Assembly: GCA_007922225.1 (NCBI GenBank)
Contig: ML680088.1
Coordinates: 15,941,967-16,005,966 of the forward strand
Direction of reading: 5' to 3'
Origin: Emydura subglobosa
Lineage: Eukaryota > Chordata > Testudines > Chelidae
DNA: 64,000 bases
Each line of letters opens with the position of its first letter. Position 1 is the first letter of the stretch. Below, one piece after another: positions 40,636-52,599 of the stretch. The translations under genes and the position numbers were made by a program. The notes beneath the pieces were generated by a model. It was not told the origin of the DNA. It saw only the letters and a list, made by a program, of their open reading frames with translations, and ran no database searches.

Positions 40636-40862
40636 TACATAAGAACGGCCATAGTGGGTCAGACCAACAGTCCATCTAGCCCAGTATCCTGTCTTCTGAC
40701 AGTAACCAGTGCCAGCTGCTTCAGAGGGAATGAAGAAAACAGGTCAATTTCGACCTGTCAGCCAGTCCCAGCTTCTAGGAGGTTCACCCAGAGCAGGGGG
40801 TTGCATCCCTGACCATCTTGGCTAATAGCCATTGATGGACCTGTCCTCTAAGAGGAGGGTTC
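40636..40862 (-). repeat. Dispersed sauropsid repeat with CATAAGAAC terminus, probably CR1-type, antisense
   Basis: CATAAGAACGGCCATAGTGG, GTCAGACCAACAGTCCATCT, AGCCCAGTATCCTGTCTTCT and 'CTGACCATCTTGGCTAATAGCC' form a repeat unit I know to be frequent in turtle DNA. The octamer-like CATAAGAAC start suggests an antisense CR1-type 3' end. Family assignment is inference. Confidence 0.72.
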
Positions 40863-40887
40863 CAATCATAGACGTGAGAGTCCAGTC

Positions 40888-40970
40888 ATAGATCAGGGCC
40901 CCACTGCGCTGGTGCGGTACAGACACACCATAAAAAAGACACTCTGTCCCCAGGAACTTATAATCAAAAC
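40888..40970 (-). repeat. L2/MIR-type 3' tail, antisense
   Basis: GATCAGGGCCCCACTGCGCT, GGTGCGGTACAGACACACCA and GACACTCTGTCCCCAGGAAC then TTATAATC are the reverse complement of the tail module found at four other places on the plus strand. Confidence 0.72.
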
Positions 40971-41129
40971 GGAAGTCAAGAGACATCCATCCATGGCCAA
41001 GCCACAAAACAAGGGCTGCTTTGTTATAATCAATATGTAGGGTCATTGGACCAACTATTACTTTCAGACTATCCTGTTTTCAGATATAAATGCTTCCAAG
41101 AGTACCTTGACAAGGATTAGTTACTGGGT

Positions 41130-41788
41130 CAGATGGTCTCAAACTTCTCCTAGTGTGAGCCACATCTTAAGAAACAGACGTATCCCTTTCCATTCAGGAT
41201 TGTGCAGATCACCTCCCCTGTAACTGGCGTTCCAGTAACATCCCTTTGGCCACTATAAAGACCGCATATGTGAAAAACCAGCATCTGGGTAATACTTTAT
41301 GTATTTGTAGCTTCTTTTCATTAGAGATGCCCAAAACCCAGGATTTTCAGATTGCAGGACATTTCAATAGTTTAAAATTTGGTTTCGTTGTGATCTGGAT
41401 GGCAGGGCTGCCCCGGACAACTGGAAGGCCTGGAATCTTCCACCCCAGGAGAGTCCACATTGAGGGGGATAGCCTAGAATGATGGGCCCTGGGAGCCATG
41501 TTGCCCAGCAACCTGCTAGGACACCAAGCGGGTTTCTGTTAGAAGCCTGCCAGCGATTTGAGAAAAGTTTGCTGAACCCAAGACATTGTCATGAAACATT
41601 TCAGGTGCGACAAACTGGCATTTGCTGACGAACCAGAGCCATTCCTGACCAGCTCTTCTCTTTATCTGATCTAGTAGCTGGAAACAAGAAGGAGCGTCAG
41701 CACCATGGAAGCATCCAGCTCTTTGCAGACCACAGGCAAGTGCTTGGGCACCAATGGTGGTCCGTGACCCACCATTAGAGAATCACTG
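41130..41788. mobile_element. Possible hAT-like element, 659 bp
   Basis: CAGATGGTCTCAAACTTC at the left resembles CAGTGGTTCTCAAACT, and 'TTAGAGAATCACTG' at the right is its inverted counterpart. No matching 8-bp flanks were seen. The interior has a GGTTTCGTTGTGATCTGG patch but no coding domain. Weak call. Confidence 0.4.
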
Positions 41789-41794
41789 ATCTCA

Positions 41795-41920
41795 GGCTAT
41801 GGCTACATTTAAAAGGCTACAGCAGCACAACTGCAGGGGAACTTCAGTATGGACACTTACTGCAGTGATAGGAGGGGTTCGCTCATTGCCGTCATTAATC
41901 CATCTGCCCTCAGTGTCAGC
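41795..41920. mobile_element. End fragment of a GGCTATGGCTACA-type DNA transposon
   Basis: GGCTATGGCTACATTTAAAA then GGCTACAGCAGCACAACTGC and 'GATAGGAGGGGTTCGCTCAT...TTAATCCA' match the subterminal layout of turtle MITEs with TGTCTACA termini. Only one end is visible. Confidence 0.5.
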
Positions 41921-43679
41921 ATGTCAATCAAGGGCATCAAAGTTCCTTCAAAAGACAATTCTCCCCCATGCTTATGAAGATGCTTCTTTATAAGCTTCAG
42001 TATTTGCAGCCAGCAAGTATTTCCAAACAATTTAGCCTCTTTTTCTTTTCTGAAGCTATGCATCAATGGATTTTGATTTTCTTTTCTTTCACCAGTTATT
42101 TGAAATCACTCACTGGATGCTTTACGTGAACAGCTTTTGATGGGTGGATTGCTGGCAACCTATTGTTTCCAGGATTTGCTATTCAAACCTTTTTGTGGGC
42201 AGAATCCATCTCTGTGCACAGATGCAGCATTAGACCTAGGCAGCACTTAAGTCAGCGTAAAGCTGAACTCATATAAGCATAGCTTAAATGATCCACAGGG
42301 TGCATTGGTGTAACTGGATCAATTTTAAGTTGTTTTAATGACACCAGGGCAATGTTTCTCTCATCAGCGAGCCCTTTGCCCTGTCGAGAGACAGGGGAAG
42401 ACTTGGGACCTGAAGCAATCTCTGTTATATCTGGGGTTTCCCCATCCCCGTTGTTAATTATGAAACCGGGAGGAGTGGAATCAGTTTGCCAGTGTTTCTA
42501 TTTAGAGCCAGATGGGAAACACTGGGGTCAATTTATGGAATCTTCATGACCTACGTGGGCACTTGGCTAACCAGATAAGTGTCCCTGGGGGAGATGCACT
42601 CAGAGTAATGGATGGCTTTCCTAGAGAAAACAGGCTGTGCCACTTAATACTCTCTGCTAGAGATTTAATTTCATCTAGGTACATGGGAAAATACAGCCCA
42701 TAATGCTAAGTCTTGGAACAGACATCTCCAGAATTAATGTGATAGTGGGTAGGCACACCAGTCCTCTGCTAACCAACACTGTAATTCCCACACCAGGTGC
42801 ATCAAATATTTGTCTGCTTGGTGTATTTCTGTGGCTCCCATGGCATGTTTGGATCCCGCTGAATCTCAGCTTTCATTGAAAAGCAAAGAGTAACTTTCTA
42901 GAACTCATGGTTAGGAAGAAAACTTGTCAGATGTGACCATAGCACAACCAATGGAGAGATGTCATCCTGAATCTGCAGACAGCCTGAAACACTGGCTCGG
43001 ACAGGCATGACTCTCATTTATCTTGTTGGGGCATTGATGCAAAAGCCCAGTGTGGACTGTGTAATGTCAGCATTAACCATTGCCTTACTGATCGTTTTAG
43101 CAGATAGATGGGGAAGTGGGTGGGGGTGAAACCCTCAGGGGAGAGGGAGATTTGGCAATTGCTGCAGTCAGTGAAAGCCCCCCCGCACCCCTCCCCCACA
43201 CATCCCAAGACAGAATTTCACTTAAAAGCAATGGCACCACAGAAGGATAGAGACAGAAGAATTCCTCACAGAGTTCAAGTCCTCAGTCCCTCTTAACTAC
43301 ATGCCAGCAGTGGATTACTTGATCTTTACCCCGTCAGCAGTTATCAAACAAACTCCTTCAGCCCTCCCTTTCAGATAGACTTCCTTGTAAAGACCTACCA
43401 GTGTTACTGATAAACTAGAGCAGAGGACACAATTCTCAACCCATGCCCTCACCCTCTTATCCCGTCACCTTCTGTGGAAATAATTCCTCTTCAGTCTGGT
43501 TTTTCCCTTTCAAAAAGTGGAAACAAAACCATACGATGGTTCACGCTACCATTAGCATGTCTGTCGAGAGACTCCTTTATTTTAGATTTTATTGTCTCGT
43601 TTTCCTATGGACAAATGGACATAGCACATTTACCATCAATAAAATATTGGTAGAAAAGACCTAATTCAGCCTTTATGTA
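41921..43679. other. Unassigned 1.75 kb, no feature recognised
   Basis: Short frames only. Part of 42260-42345 (GGTGTAACTGGATCAATTTT) may be transposon debris, but no terminus was found. Confidence 0.38.
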
Positions 43680-44372
43680 AGTCAATTTGGGGGATAACTG
43701 GCTTGGCAGCAGCAGAGCTGAGAAGGATCTGGGAGTTGTGGTGGATCAGAACCTCAACATGGGTCAGCAAAACGATGCTGTTGCAAAAAAAGCAAATGCA
43801 ATTTTAGGTTGCATTACCTGTGGCACAGCATGCAAATCATGGGTGGTGATAGTACTGCTCTACTCGGTGTTGGTTAGGCCTCAACTGGAGTACTATGTCC
43901 AGTTTTGGTCACTAACGTAAAGAAACTGGAAAGGATCCAGCGGGGAGCGACAAAGATGATCAAAGGGATGGAACACAAGTTACATGAACAACGGCTGAAG
44001 GAACTGGGTGTGTTTAATTTGGAAAAGAGGAGATTGAGGGGGATATGATAGCGGTCTTCAAATACTTGAAAGGCTGCCATAGAAAAACATGGAGGAAAAG
44101 TTGTTCTCTTTTGCCACAGAGGGCAGGACAAGTAGTAATGGGTTCAAACTACAGCATAGCAGATTTAGATTAAATTTTAGGAAAAGATTCCTAACTGTAA
44201 GAACAGTAGGAAAATGGAACAGACTGCCCAGAGCGGTCATGGAAGCTCCTTCACTGGAGGTTTTCAAAAGGAGGTTGGATAGCCATCTGTCTCGGATGAT
44301 TTAGACAAAACAAATCCTGCATCTTAGACTAGATGACCCTTGCAGTCCCTTCTAACCCCATGATTCTATGCC
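43680..44372 (+). repeat. CR1 LINE 3' portion, sense, with end of RT coding and intact 3' terminus
   Basis: Starts inside the RT C-terminal region and continues through GGAAAGGATCCAGCGGGGAG, 'GAAGGAACTGGGTGTGTTTAATTTGG', GGTTCAAACTACAGCATAGC, 'GAACAGACTGCCCAGAGCGG' and CTAGATGACCCTTGCAGTCC to CCCCATGATTCTATG, the standard CR1 3' end. Truncated at its 5' side; frameshifted. Confidence 0.96.
43687..43920 (+). pseudogene. CR1 reverse transcriptase C-terminal fragment
   Basis: This frame reads 'WLGSSRAEKDLGVVVDQNLN', 'QNDAVAKKANAILGCIT' and '[19 protein letters not shown]', the hallmark of the CR1 polyprotein downstream of the catalytic motif. A stop at 43918-43920 ends this frame; the same protein continues in another frame ('[16 protein letters not shown]', '[17 protein letters not shown]') and again at about 44089-44304 ('RLNFRKRFLTVRTVGKWNRL', 'SLEVFKRRLDSHLS'). 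At least two frame changes show it is dead. The N-terminal endonuclease and the RT palm are absent. Confidence 0.93.
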
Positions 44373-44868
44373 ACTTGCCTTTGATGGGCATTGGATCAGA
44401 CCCTAAATGTGGATAATGCCAGTTCGCTTTTCACTCACTACCCAAACTGCCATGTACCCAAATAACACCGCTGAGACAAATACCTTAGGTGCCCCCAAAG
44501 CAAACAGCTCCACTGACATTCTCCAGAGTGAGATGCAAGTGTTGGAAATATTCAATAGTGTCTGAGGCAGATGGACAAACTGATGCTACTTCAGGCTCTG
44601 CTCCCAGGATCTTTCCTTGAATCTTGGAGGACACTGACATCTAGTGGCACCAAAGCAAAACATTCCTATCCTGGTTAGGAACTCTGCTGGGGAAAATTGA
44701 GAGTACAGTAGCTGGGCTCTGCTCCACAGACAGTAGTCAAACACAGCAGTGCCTTCTGCTGGATATATCCAGCTTTATAATAATATTTTATATTCATTCC
44801 CATTCTTGGAGTTGGGCAACTGGAGGTTCAGTGGTGTTGGTAAAGTTATTCAGCGTTACAGGGGGTCT
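44373..44868. other. Unassigned, no feature recognised
   Basis: No gene or repeat family recognised. Confidence 0.4.
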
Positions 44869-44869
44869 G

Positions 44870-45110
44870 AAAATGGGGGGTGGGGGAAAGGGAAGATCAG
44901 GAAAAAACTTTCAAACATGTTTAAATCATTTTTGGGCTGGTCAAAATAGTCCAGGCTTTTTTTAAAATCCAATTTAGATTTGGGCCTTTTTCCATTTTTA
45001 AAATAAAAAATAGTTGTAAATATGAACTTTTGGGGGAAGAGGGCAGCTTAGTCACATTCAATTTTTATTAAACAATTCAATTTCAGAAGTTTATTTCAAA
45101 GCCAGAGAAC
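44870..45110. repeat. AT-rich block, possible MITE remnant
   Basis: AAAATGGGGGGTGGGGGAAA, then CTTTTTTTAAAATCCAATTT and CATTTTTAAAATAAAAAATA. Same style as the other AT-rich blocks; no termini found. Confidence 0.3.
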
Positions 45111-46082
45111 AGTAAGGAATAAATGCCATTTCAAGAAGCTGATGCAAAAAAACCAAAAACTGCAACTCCCCAAAACAAAACAAAAAGGACCCCAAAATGT
45201 GGCCCAGCACACATGTACTGAGGAGGACTCAGGCATTGTTAGCACTGGGTCCTCTAACCCTGCTCCAAGCACGACTGAGACAATCCGGTGGTAAAAGCAC
45301 GGAGATCTTGTCTACATTAGTGCGCCTGTCATGGCTACCATGAGTGGAACTGCACCAGTTGCGAACTGACGATCGCACTTTTATCAGCGGACACAGGACT
45401 AACAGGCAGATCTCTTGCTTGAACCCAGGCTAAGTCCATGATTTACCACTGTGCCTTGCACAGCTTCACAATACAGCCATTCAAAGGACACCAGCATAGG
45501 CTGGTCTACGGACTTGTAACAGGGGGCTTGCCCTGTGGGCTGGAGAGCCTGGGGTTGAGCTCCCCAACCTCAAGAGAGATCAGGGTGTTTGCCCTATAAA
45601 GCACAGCAGGAGGCTAAGACTCCAGCCAAGCAGAAGGGAAAACTGAGGGAAGCTGCCTGTAGCCTGAAACCAGGCCTGGGGGGGAGCACTGGGGAGGGGG
45701 GCACCCATGTCGCAGAGCTAGGCGGCTCAGTGATGCAAACTGGCTCTGTCAGTCCAAATCCACTGGACAGATGTTCAGAAACCACAGTCACCATTGCCAC
45801 TTTGTGTTGCAGTTTCAGGCCAAGAACTGAATGAGCCCAGGGTACCGTATGACCCCCCTCTCCTTCCTTTCATGTGAGCTCTTCCAAGTCAGGGTACTTC
45901 TAGAGAGACCCAGCTCTATGCCGTCCTGTTGCCTCTTCCTGAACCCCTGAAAATATGCCCCTTCCATCCCATCCCTTGCTCCCATTTTGCCTTGCCACCT
46001 CATCTAATGCCACCACTCTACCAGCACAGCCGCCAGACACTCTGCAAAGGCTGCAATGCTTAGGACAGAGCACCTGTGCATT
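45111..46082. other. Unassigned, with possible transposon end and LTR-like text
   Basis: ATCTTGTCTACATTAGTGCG near 45306 resembles a TIR end of the TGTCTACA type. GTAACAGGGGGCTTGCCCTG to about 45830 resembles in style the block at 56080-56540, but no boundaries were found. Confidence 0.33.
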
Positions 46083-46158
46083 TGGGGCCAGATCCAAAAC
46101 CCTCTGAAGTCAGTGGGAGTTTTCCCACTGATGGCAGTGGGCTTTGCATCAGCCCCTT
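46083..46158. repeat. Short palindromic MITE
   Basis: GGGGCCAGATCCAAAACCCT, CTGAAGTCAGTGGGAGTTTT, CCCACTGATGGCAGTGGGCT and TTGCATCAGCCCC are inverted halves of one fold-back unit. Confidence 0.62.
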
Positions 46159-46559
46159 CTATTTTGTGGGCTCCATTTTTTGAAAGAGCTTAGCTACCAT
46201 TTAGACACTGAAAGCAAGTGGGCAGGTTTAAAAGCACTCCTTGAGTGTGAAACTCGAAAATTGAGCCTGGTGCGCTTAAAAAACACAGGGTTTTTCTGAT
46301 TTGATATGCATCTATGAATATAGATGTTCTCATCGCTACCACCATTTGTTGGATATTGAATGTGTGCTCAAAAGAAAATAGACAGCATAAGCTATGATTT
46401 CCCATGTTCTAGCGTGGCAATGAACATGTCCAGCTTCAGGTAGCTTTGCGTTATTCATCAATAAGCGTCTTAATGTGTGGTTTTATTCTGAACAAAAGAC
46501 ACAATTTTTTTAAAATGTAGTCCCTTCTGGTCTCTGGGGAAGTGTGATAAACTCAGGGT
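46159..46559. other. Unassigned, no feature recognised
   Basis: No gene or repeat family recognised. Confidence 0.4.
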
Positions 46560-46622
46560 AGAAGTAAGGCACAGATTTTTAATACTGAGGGTAATTAACC
46601 AATGGAAAAAATTACTTAGCGC
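46560..46622 (+). repeat. CR1 LINE fragment, sense, partner of an inverted pair
   Basis: TTTTTAATACTGAGGGTAAT then TAACCAATGGAAAAAATTAC is the CR1 segment 'tttttaacagtgagggtaattaaccattggaacaatttacc'. It is followed about 20 bp later by the antisense form of the same segment. Confidence 0.75.
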
Positions 46623-46644
46623 TATCTGGTGGCTGAGGTAAAAA

Positions 46645-46770
46645 AGTGTTTTAGAAAGATATCCAAGCTTGATTTAAAGACTTCAAGTGACATTCTTTGG
46701 TAAGTTGCTCCAAAGGTTAATTACCTTCACTATTAGAAACAGTTTCCCCTGAATATGTGCTAGCAGCTAG
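46645..46770 (-). repeat. CR1 LINE fragment, antisense, partner of an inverted pair
   Basis: GTTTTAGAAAGATATCCAAG, CTTGATTTAAAGACTTCAAG, GGTAAGTTGCTCCAAAGGTT, 'AATTACCTTCACTATTAG' and CCTGAATATGTGCTAGC are in antisense CR1 order. Its central part is the reverse complement of 46575-46620. Confidence 0.82.
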
Positions 46771-48228
46771 CTCAACCCACAAGTTATGGCTTAATGCAAG
46801 AATTACTGGGTGAAATGCAATGGAGATCAGACAAGCCAAAATAGAGTGAATTCCTCATTTCATTTACTATAGTACTATTCATATGTAAACAGTATGACGG
46901 AAATATTTAGTTTATAATTCCCACAGCAAATAAGTTAATAACTTTGATAACTTAATTGGTAATAACATAGTCTTGATTGGTTAATAACTTAGATCAGTTA
47001 ATAATTAAATCACACAGTGGTTTAACATCATGTGCTGCAAAGAGCTTCAGGAGACACATTCCTCCTCCCACAGCTGGAGTTCATTAGAAAATCTTCTTTA
47101 AGGTAGGAGAGTCCTGGAGGTTGTCAGAATGTAGGAAATGGGAGACTTATTAGGGTGGTAGTGATACGGGAGAAATAGTTAGAGTTAAATAGCTATAGGA
47201 GTCATGAAGTTCTGAATAGCACAATATTTGCCCAGCATTACAGCTCGAGAGCTGTCACTTTCCTTTGAAAAATGCTCTTGTACAAATAGATTTTGCCTCT
47301 TCTCCTAACATTTAATTACCACTTTCTAACAGCAGGTGGTAGCATAGTGAAGTTATAGATTTTCCAATTAAAGCAACATTTCATGGGTTTTTTTTAACTA
47401 ACTAAAATCAGATTTGTGGTGAACCCGTGATCCTTAAAAGCTTCCCCTTTTTTTTATTTTGTTCCATGAAAGGTGTCACCTGAAAAGGAATCTGAATTCA
47501 GCAGCAATAGAAAACCACTTAGAAACTCCTAGAAATGAGCCAAAAGATCAGGGGAAATACATGCGAGTTCTTTTTTTCCAAGAGATAGATCAACATTAGG
47601 AATTTTCTGTGCTTTGAGCTACTGGAAGTATGCATATCACTAAGCTCATCAAAAAGTAGCTCACACAGTAATGTCTGTGCATCCACATGCAGCTCTAAAA
47701 ACTCACACCCTTACATTGCAGGTTGTTAGATAGGACAGGATCCTGCTTTTCTGCCTCAGCATTCACTGGGCCTTCTCAGTGGTGACAGAGTGTATGCTGG
47801 AAATGGCACAGGTACCGTGTGGATTCTAGGATGGGGAGCATGGAGTTTGATTTTCCGCTCCCCCCCTCCCACACAATTCCTCTGGCCTCTAGGAGGTATC
47901 CCTCAATCAGCTGCAAAAATCCCCCAGAATGCTGCAAGCCTGTAAGCAATGCAAGGAACCTCAGAATCCTTACTCACGCTACAATGCATGCAGCACAGCA
48001 CCATGTGGACACATGGCTCAAAGGTGACATGACTTACACCACTGGGAGCACAGCCCTGCTGAATTTCTTCTGCATCACTAGCAGGAATAAAAAACAGTAG
48101 TGAAGCTCAATTCACAGTTGCCCCATACTTTGTGTGGCTATTGTCACCTGTACAGAGTGATTATAAGCTGGTGCCAAAGCAGCTTGGTAGTATTTTACAC
48201 TATTTTGGGGTATGTACTCCAATATAAC
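46771..48228. other. Unassigned 1.45 kb, AT-rich
   Basis: AT-rich with repeated TTAATAACTTAG/TTAGTT motifs at about 46925-47010. No gene or repeat family recognised. Confidence 0.38.
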
Positions 48229-48850
48229 TGGCACTAAAAAGGTTAACTAGAGCTGGAGAGCTCAATTAATGTACCTGGCTGCACCTGGAAGGTAATCTAG
48301 GCCCAAGTGAAGATGAAGGCTAGCTGTGGGGGAGAAGAATAAAGGGAGGAAGCCCAGCTGAGGAGGGGGATGCAGGTAGAGAAGGAAGAACTCTGCAGTC
48401 CCTTCCTGGTTGCTAGGGTGTGGAGGAAGGGCCTACAGAGAGGTAGATGTCCTGTGAGTCCAGGGAGGGGCTGTAGGAAGGCTAAGGACTGAAGAAGTCC
48501 AAGGAGACACCAAGGGATCTGAGGGAGCAGAGGTTAACTGGACTGGAGCCCAGAGGAGTGGGGGGCCTGAGTTCCCCTATCGCCCACCAGAAAAAGTGGG
48601 GTAGAAACCCCTGGACATAATGGGGAGAGGGACTATTGAGTCTGGACCTGGGCCTCCAGGGAGAAAGCTGTAGGACAAGAGCAGGAGGACACTCCTGTGG
48701 AGCCCAGGAAGTGGGGAAGGAGAAAAAGGTCTGTGGGTGGGTAAGGGAGCCTGGGCAGGGACAAAGAATTAGTTTGTTGGACTCTTTATTTACACTGGAA
48801 GGGAGGGGGCTAAATGTGACCAGCGGGAGGGCTTAGTCTCCAGATGAGGC
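48229..48850 (+). mobile_element. Possible LTR-type repeat block
   Basis: GGAGGAAGCCCAGCTGAGGA, GGACTGGAGCCCAGAGGAGT then GGGGGGCCTGAGTTCCCCTA TCGCCCACC-like text recalls LTR-like repeats I have seen in turtle DNA, and ATAATGGGGAGAGGGACTAT follows. No TG...CA ends with target duplication were found, and there is no coding. Tentative. Confidence 0.33.
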
Positions 48851-51354
48851 AGATCACTCCACGACCAGGTGGGCTGTCAGCAGGAGGAGCTGGAGAAGGA
48901 GAGCCTGCTACGCTACTGCCAATCACAAGGGGGCCCACCATTGCTCCACACACCCACTTCCCCCTCCTCTTGCCCAGCTGGGAATGACCATGCACAGAGT
49001 AAAGCAGTGGAGAATTAATCCCCCATTTCTGTAAGTAAATTCTGCAGCTACAACTCTGACCACACACAGTGGGGTGCTCTTGGGAGTAAGATGGGGCTCT
49101 CTTTCCATAATCACTTCTTGGACCACAACCTTATTTTAAAGGCCAGACTCTGTGAAGACACATCAGCGTAAGGAGAAAGGAATAAACCCCAAGTCACAAA
49201 GCATTTTAATGAGATAAACTCCTGTTAAGTCTTGAGCTGTATTGGTATGGAGCATGTTCAAAGCCCAAAAGAGAGGGAATTGGAAGAAAGCTATTGAAAT
49301 AGCAAACTTACAGGCTCTCCCACAAATGCATGCTTAAAATTGAACTGTGTGACTGAAGAATGGGATTTGAATGCATTTTTACCTGTATAATAGGAACATG
49401 TCTGCTTCAGGGGTATGTTCCTGTGTGGTGATGCACTTTTTCTTAATGAAAAGTGCCTCATTGATGGTCTATGAAGGGCATAGCCAAATTCTCATAAGGG
49501 GAGAAAGAGGCAGAGACCCTAGTTTTGCCACAGCAGTGAGTTGGATCTGAGCTAGTTGGAGAAGCCAATGCTAATAATAAACCACTCCTTATATCTGAGA
49601 ATTTTAATGCTATTTGGACATGATACAAGGTCTGCTGAAGTCAATGGAAAGATTCCCATTGACTATTTCTATTACAAATCTGGAAGGATAACCGTGGGGT
49701 AATGCCAGAACTGCCCAGTTGTATAGGGATTTTGAAAGACGGTTAGAAAGCTGAGCAAACGTATATTGCCGCTCATCTTTGTCACCAACGTCTTGCTTTT
49801 TGGCATCTGATACAGCTGTCCCTATAACAGCGTATCACTCAAGAGTTATGTTCAGATTGTCTGAACGCAAAGCAAAATGTAGCAGCTGGTAATTGGAAAC
49901 GTGCTGCCTTTCTCAGTCACAGAATGGTCCAAGATTCTGGCAGCTATTGACCATGAAAATGCTTCAGAAATATAGAAACAATTAATGGCCAGACTATGAT
50001 ATAATCTGGCCAGCATTCCATGAGTATATAGAAAAGGAAAGAGAGGCGATGGTTAGCCTCCAAACCTGAGCAATTTCTTTCATGTTCAGCATTATTACAC
50101 CAGATGCCACTCCCCTTATAAGGCAAACAAAAGAATGGTATGTATCCTACCGACCACAGGCTGTAATAATATTCAGATGCTCCACGCCAACCTCTGCTTG
50201 TTTAATGCTCTCCTAGCTATAGTTAGCTTGTTAGGTTCACAGTCTTGGAATGCTTTTGCATTTGATGCTACATCTACAGTAACTTGCATACAAGATTTGC
50301 CTTTCCCTTCGGTGTGTTACGTTTCCCTTTATATAGCCCAGCTCCCATGGCAAGGATGAGGATCCTGCAGTACTTGCCAGCAGCCCTGTCTCTAAGAAAT
50401 GGAAGTAGGAGGCCTGAGGTTACCTGGCATCTTCTCTCCTTACCTCAGATCCATGACTCAGCTGTGCTTGGCCCAGCCGCCTAAAGCGGACACGGAAAGG
50501 TAATAAATTGGGCCTGTTCCATCTTATTTGCATCTTCATGATGAATGCAGAAGGCCCAGGAGGGAGGCTGGTTTCCGTTTGCTGCTGATAGAGTAAAAAC
50601 AGTTTGATTTTTGTTTTCTGTTTGTTTTTAACTTTAGAAATTCCGATCTTCTCCACCCTGTGTCTCACTGGCAGCCTCTGTGGATGACTGGGGAGCTAGT
50701 AAACATATGACCTCAAAAGTGGTACTGAGGAAGTGAAACCGAATGGTCTGAGAAAGGAAGCCCTAACTTAACTAAAACCCCTGGGAAACAGGATAACATT
50801 TCTTTTTTGTTAACTAAGATGCAGTAGCACTGAATCTTCAAGGGTTGAGAAAGCTCTCAATCCACTTCTCTGGGTCTTTAGACTGAGCCCTCCCAGCCAA
50901 GAAAGAGCTGACAAAATTTGATATGCCTGATACTTTTAGGGTTTTGTTTTTTTAAAATGCAGGGGTTGGGGAATAACTATTTCAGGCCGTATTTCTACAT
51001 CATACAGGAGCAAAACAGAGCATAAACCCAGTTGTTCTTTGCCCTTTGCGGATCCCTTTTACTGCTGTTGGTGTGTGTCTGCCTATACACGTAAGCATGA
51101 AGTCCATTCTCGCAACTACCCTAGATTCCCTCTTAGAGGTGAGGGGAAAGTGATGGGAAAACTAAGAGATGGGGTCCTGGGAATTCTACCCCTTTTCTTC
51201 TGATTAGGGCGGAAATGATTTGGAGCTTTGACCATTTTTCTGGGTCCTCTCCTCTGCCCCAACCATGTCCTTGCAAGAGAGAAACGGGAGAATTGCACAG
51301 AGAAGGATGTGGGAGAAGGAGGGCATGTGAGGTAGGTTTTGCGACTATCAAGAA
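48851..51354. other. Unassigned 2.5 kb, no gene recognised
   Basis: Frames of under 100 codons without domains. A small TTTTGTTTTCTGTTTGTTTT patch lies near 50610. Confidence 0.38.
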
Positions 51355-51437
51355 GGCATGTGGTCCTGCTTTGAGCAGGGGGTTGGACTAGATGACCTCC
51401 TGAGGTCCCTTCCATCCCTAATCTTCTATGGTTCTAT
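51355..51437 (+). repeat. CR1 LINE 3' end, sense
   Basis: CTGCTTTGAGCAGGGGGTTG, GACTAGATGACCTCCTGAGG, TCCCTTCCATCCCTAATCTT and CTATGGTTCTATG form the classical CR1 terminus with octamer-like repeats. Confidence 0.94.
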
Positions 51438-52283
51438 GTATGGTGCATCTACTGGGGGAGAGGTATTGCTTGGGGACAGAAGATTGTGGGCATGGGAGGT
51501 GCTCTACAGGTCTGGCAAAGCAGTTCATCCCCTGGAGGCATATACAATCCAACCCCCGCCCTTTAGCAAGCCTGCTGGTCATGCTGAAGTGGATTGCCCC
51601 GTTCTGTGGACATATGTACCTTGCAGGAGGGGGGCCTTTGGTTCTGCGGCATCAGCAACCAGACGCCTCTAGTGCTGCAGCCCTGGGATTATGTTTGGTC
51701 CGGTGAGCAAACCCCTCTTGAATGCCCACTAAGATGTAGCTACTGACCCTGCTTTGGTCCTGGGAGGCGGGGAGAGGTGTCAGGGTGGTACGGTGCCTGT
51801 GTTGAAATTCCCCATGAAGCAACATCAGCCCCATCATTAGACTCCTCCGTTCCTTAAGGCACCCCCTTACAGTTAGCTGTAAGCCAGACTGGAGAAAGAG
51901 CAGGACCGTAAACAACACTCGGACCATACGTACTCCATTGGATTTTTAAAACAAATAGCCACCTGCTGGATGAGGTGCTTGAGTCCCCCAGGCATCCCAG
52001 AAACCCCACACTTTCCCCATCCCCACCTCATCCCTGGTCTGCTCCGAATTCAGTCCAACACGGGTGTTCTTTCATTCTTTCTTCCTGTCAGAAAAGCTCC
52101 ATTTGCAGCCCGATTAGAGCAGGGAGGTTCTGGCAGGGTGGTTCCAGACCCCACTTGTGTACTAGTGGACAACAAATACAAATAAGTGAACGAACCCAGG
52201 ACCCAAAATGTGTTAATGCTTATTGACTATGGCATCGGGAGAGGCTTTGTGGAGGGTTTTTCATTTTGTTTTTTAACATTATG
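51438..52283. other. Unassigned, no feature recognised
   Basis: No gene or repeat family recognised. Confidence 0.4.
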
Positions 52284-52346
52284 GGCCTGATCTTTCCACT
52301 GCCTTGCGCCTTGTGACATCATTTATGCTTGGAGAAAGCATGCCAG
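52284..52346. repeat. One arm of a GGGCCTGAT-type fold-back MITE
   Basis: GGGCCTGATCTTTCCACTGC then CTTGCGCCTTGTGACATCAT matches the left arm of the elements at 54839-54990 and 56648-56812. The right arm is missing. Confidence 0.55.
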
Positions 52347-52599
52347 ATCCTCAGCTGCACTAGATCTCTGCTTTCGGGGGGGGGAAGGGGGCGATAAGTC
52401 ACCTTTGCATGTCCCAACCCACAGTGTAATTTAGAGCAGCCTCCACACTGTTCTAACTTACACCTGGCTGCAGTGGCCACCCAAGGGCAGCCATGGATTG
52501 CTGAGTGCTCTGTCCACATGACTTTCACCAGCACACCCCCTACATTAGGGACTAGAGCTAGCACCATACTAGCTGGAGCTTTCCTGTCAGCACGGGAAT
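52347..52599. other. Unassigned, G-rich patch
   Basis: A G run lies near 52376-52385. Otherwise nothing recognised. Confidence 0.4.
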
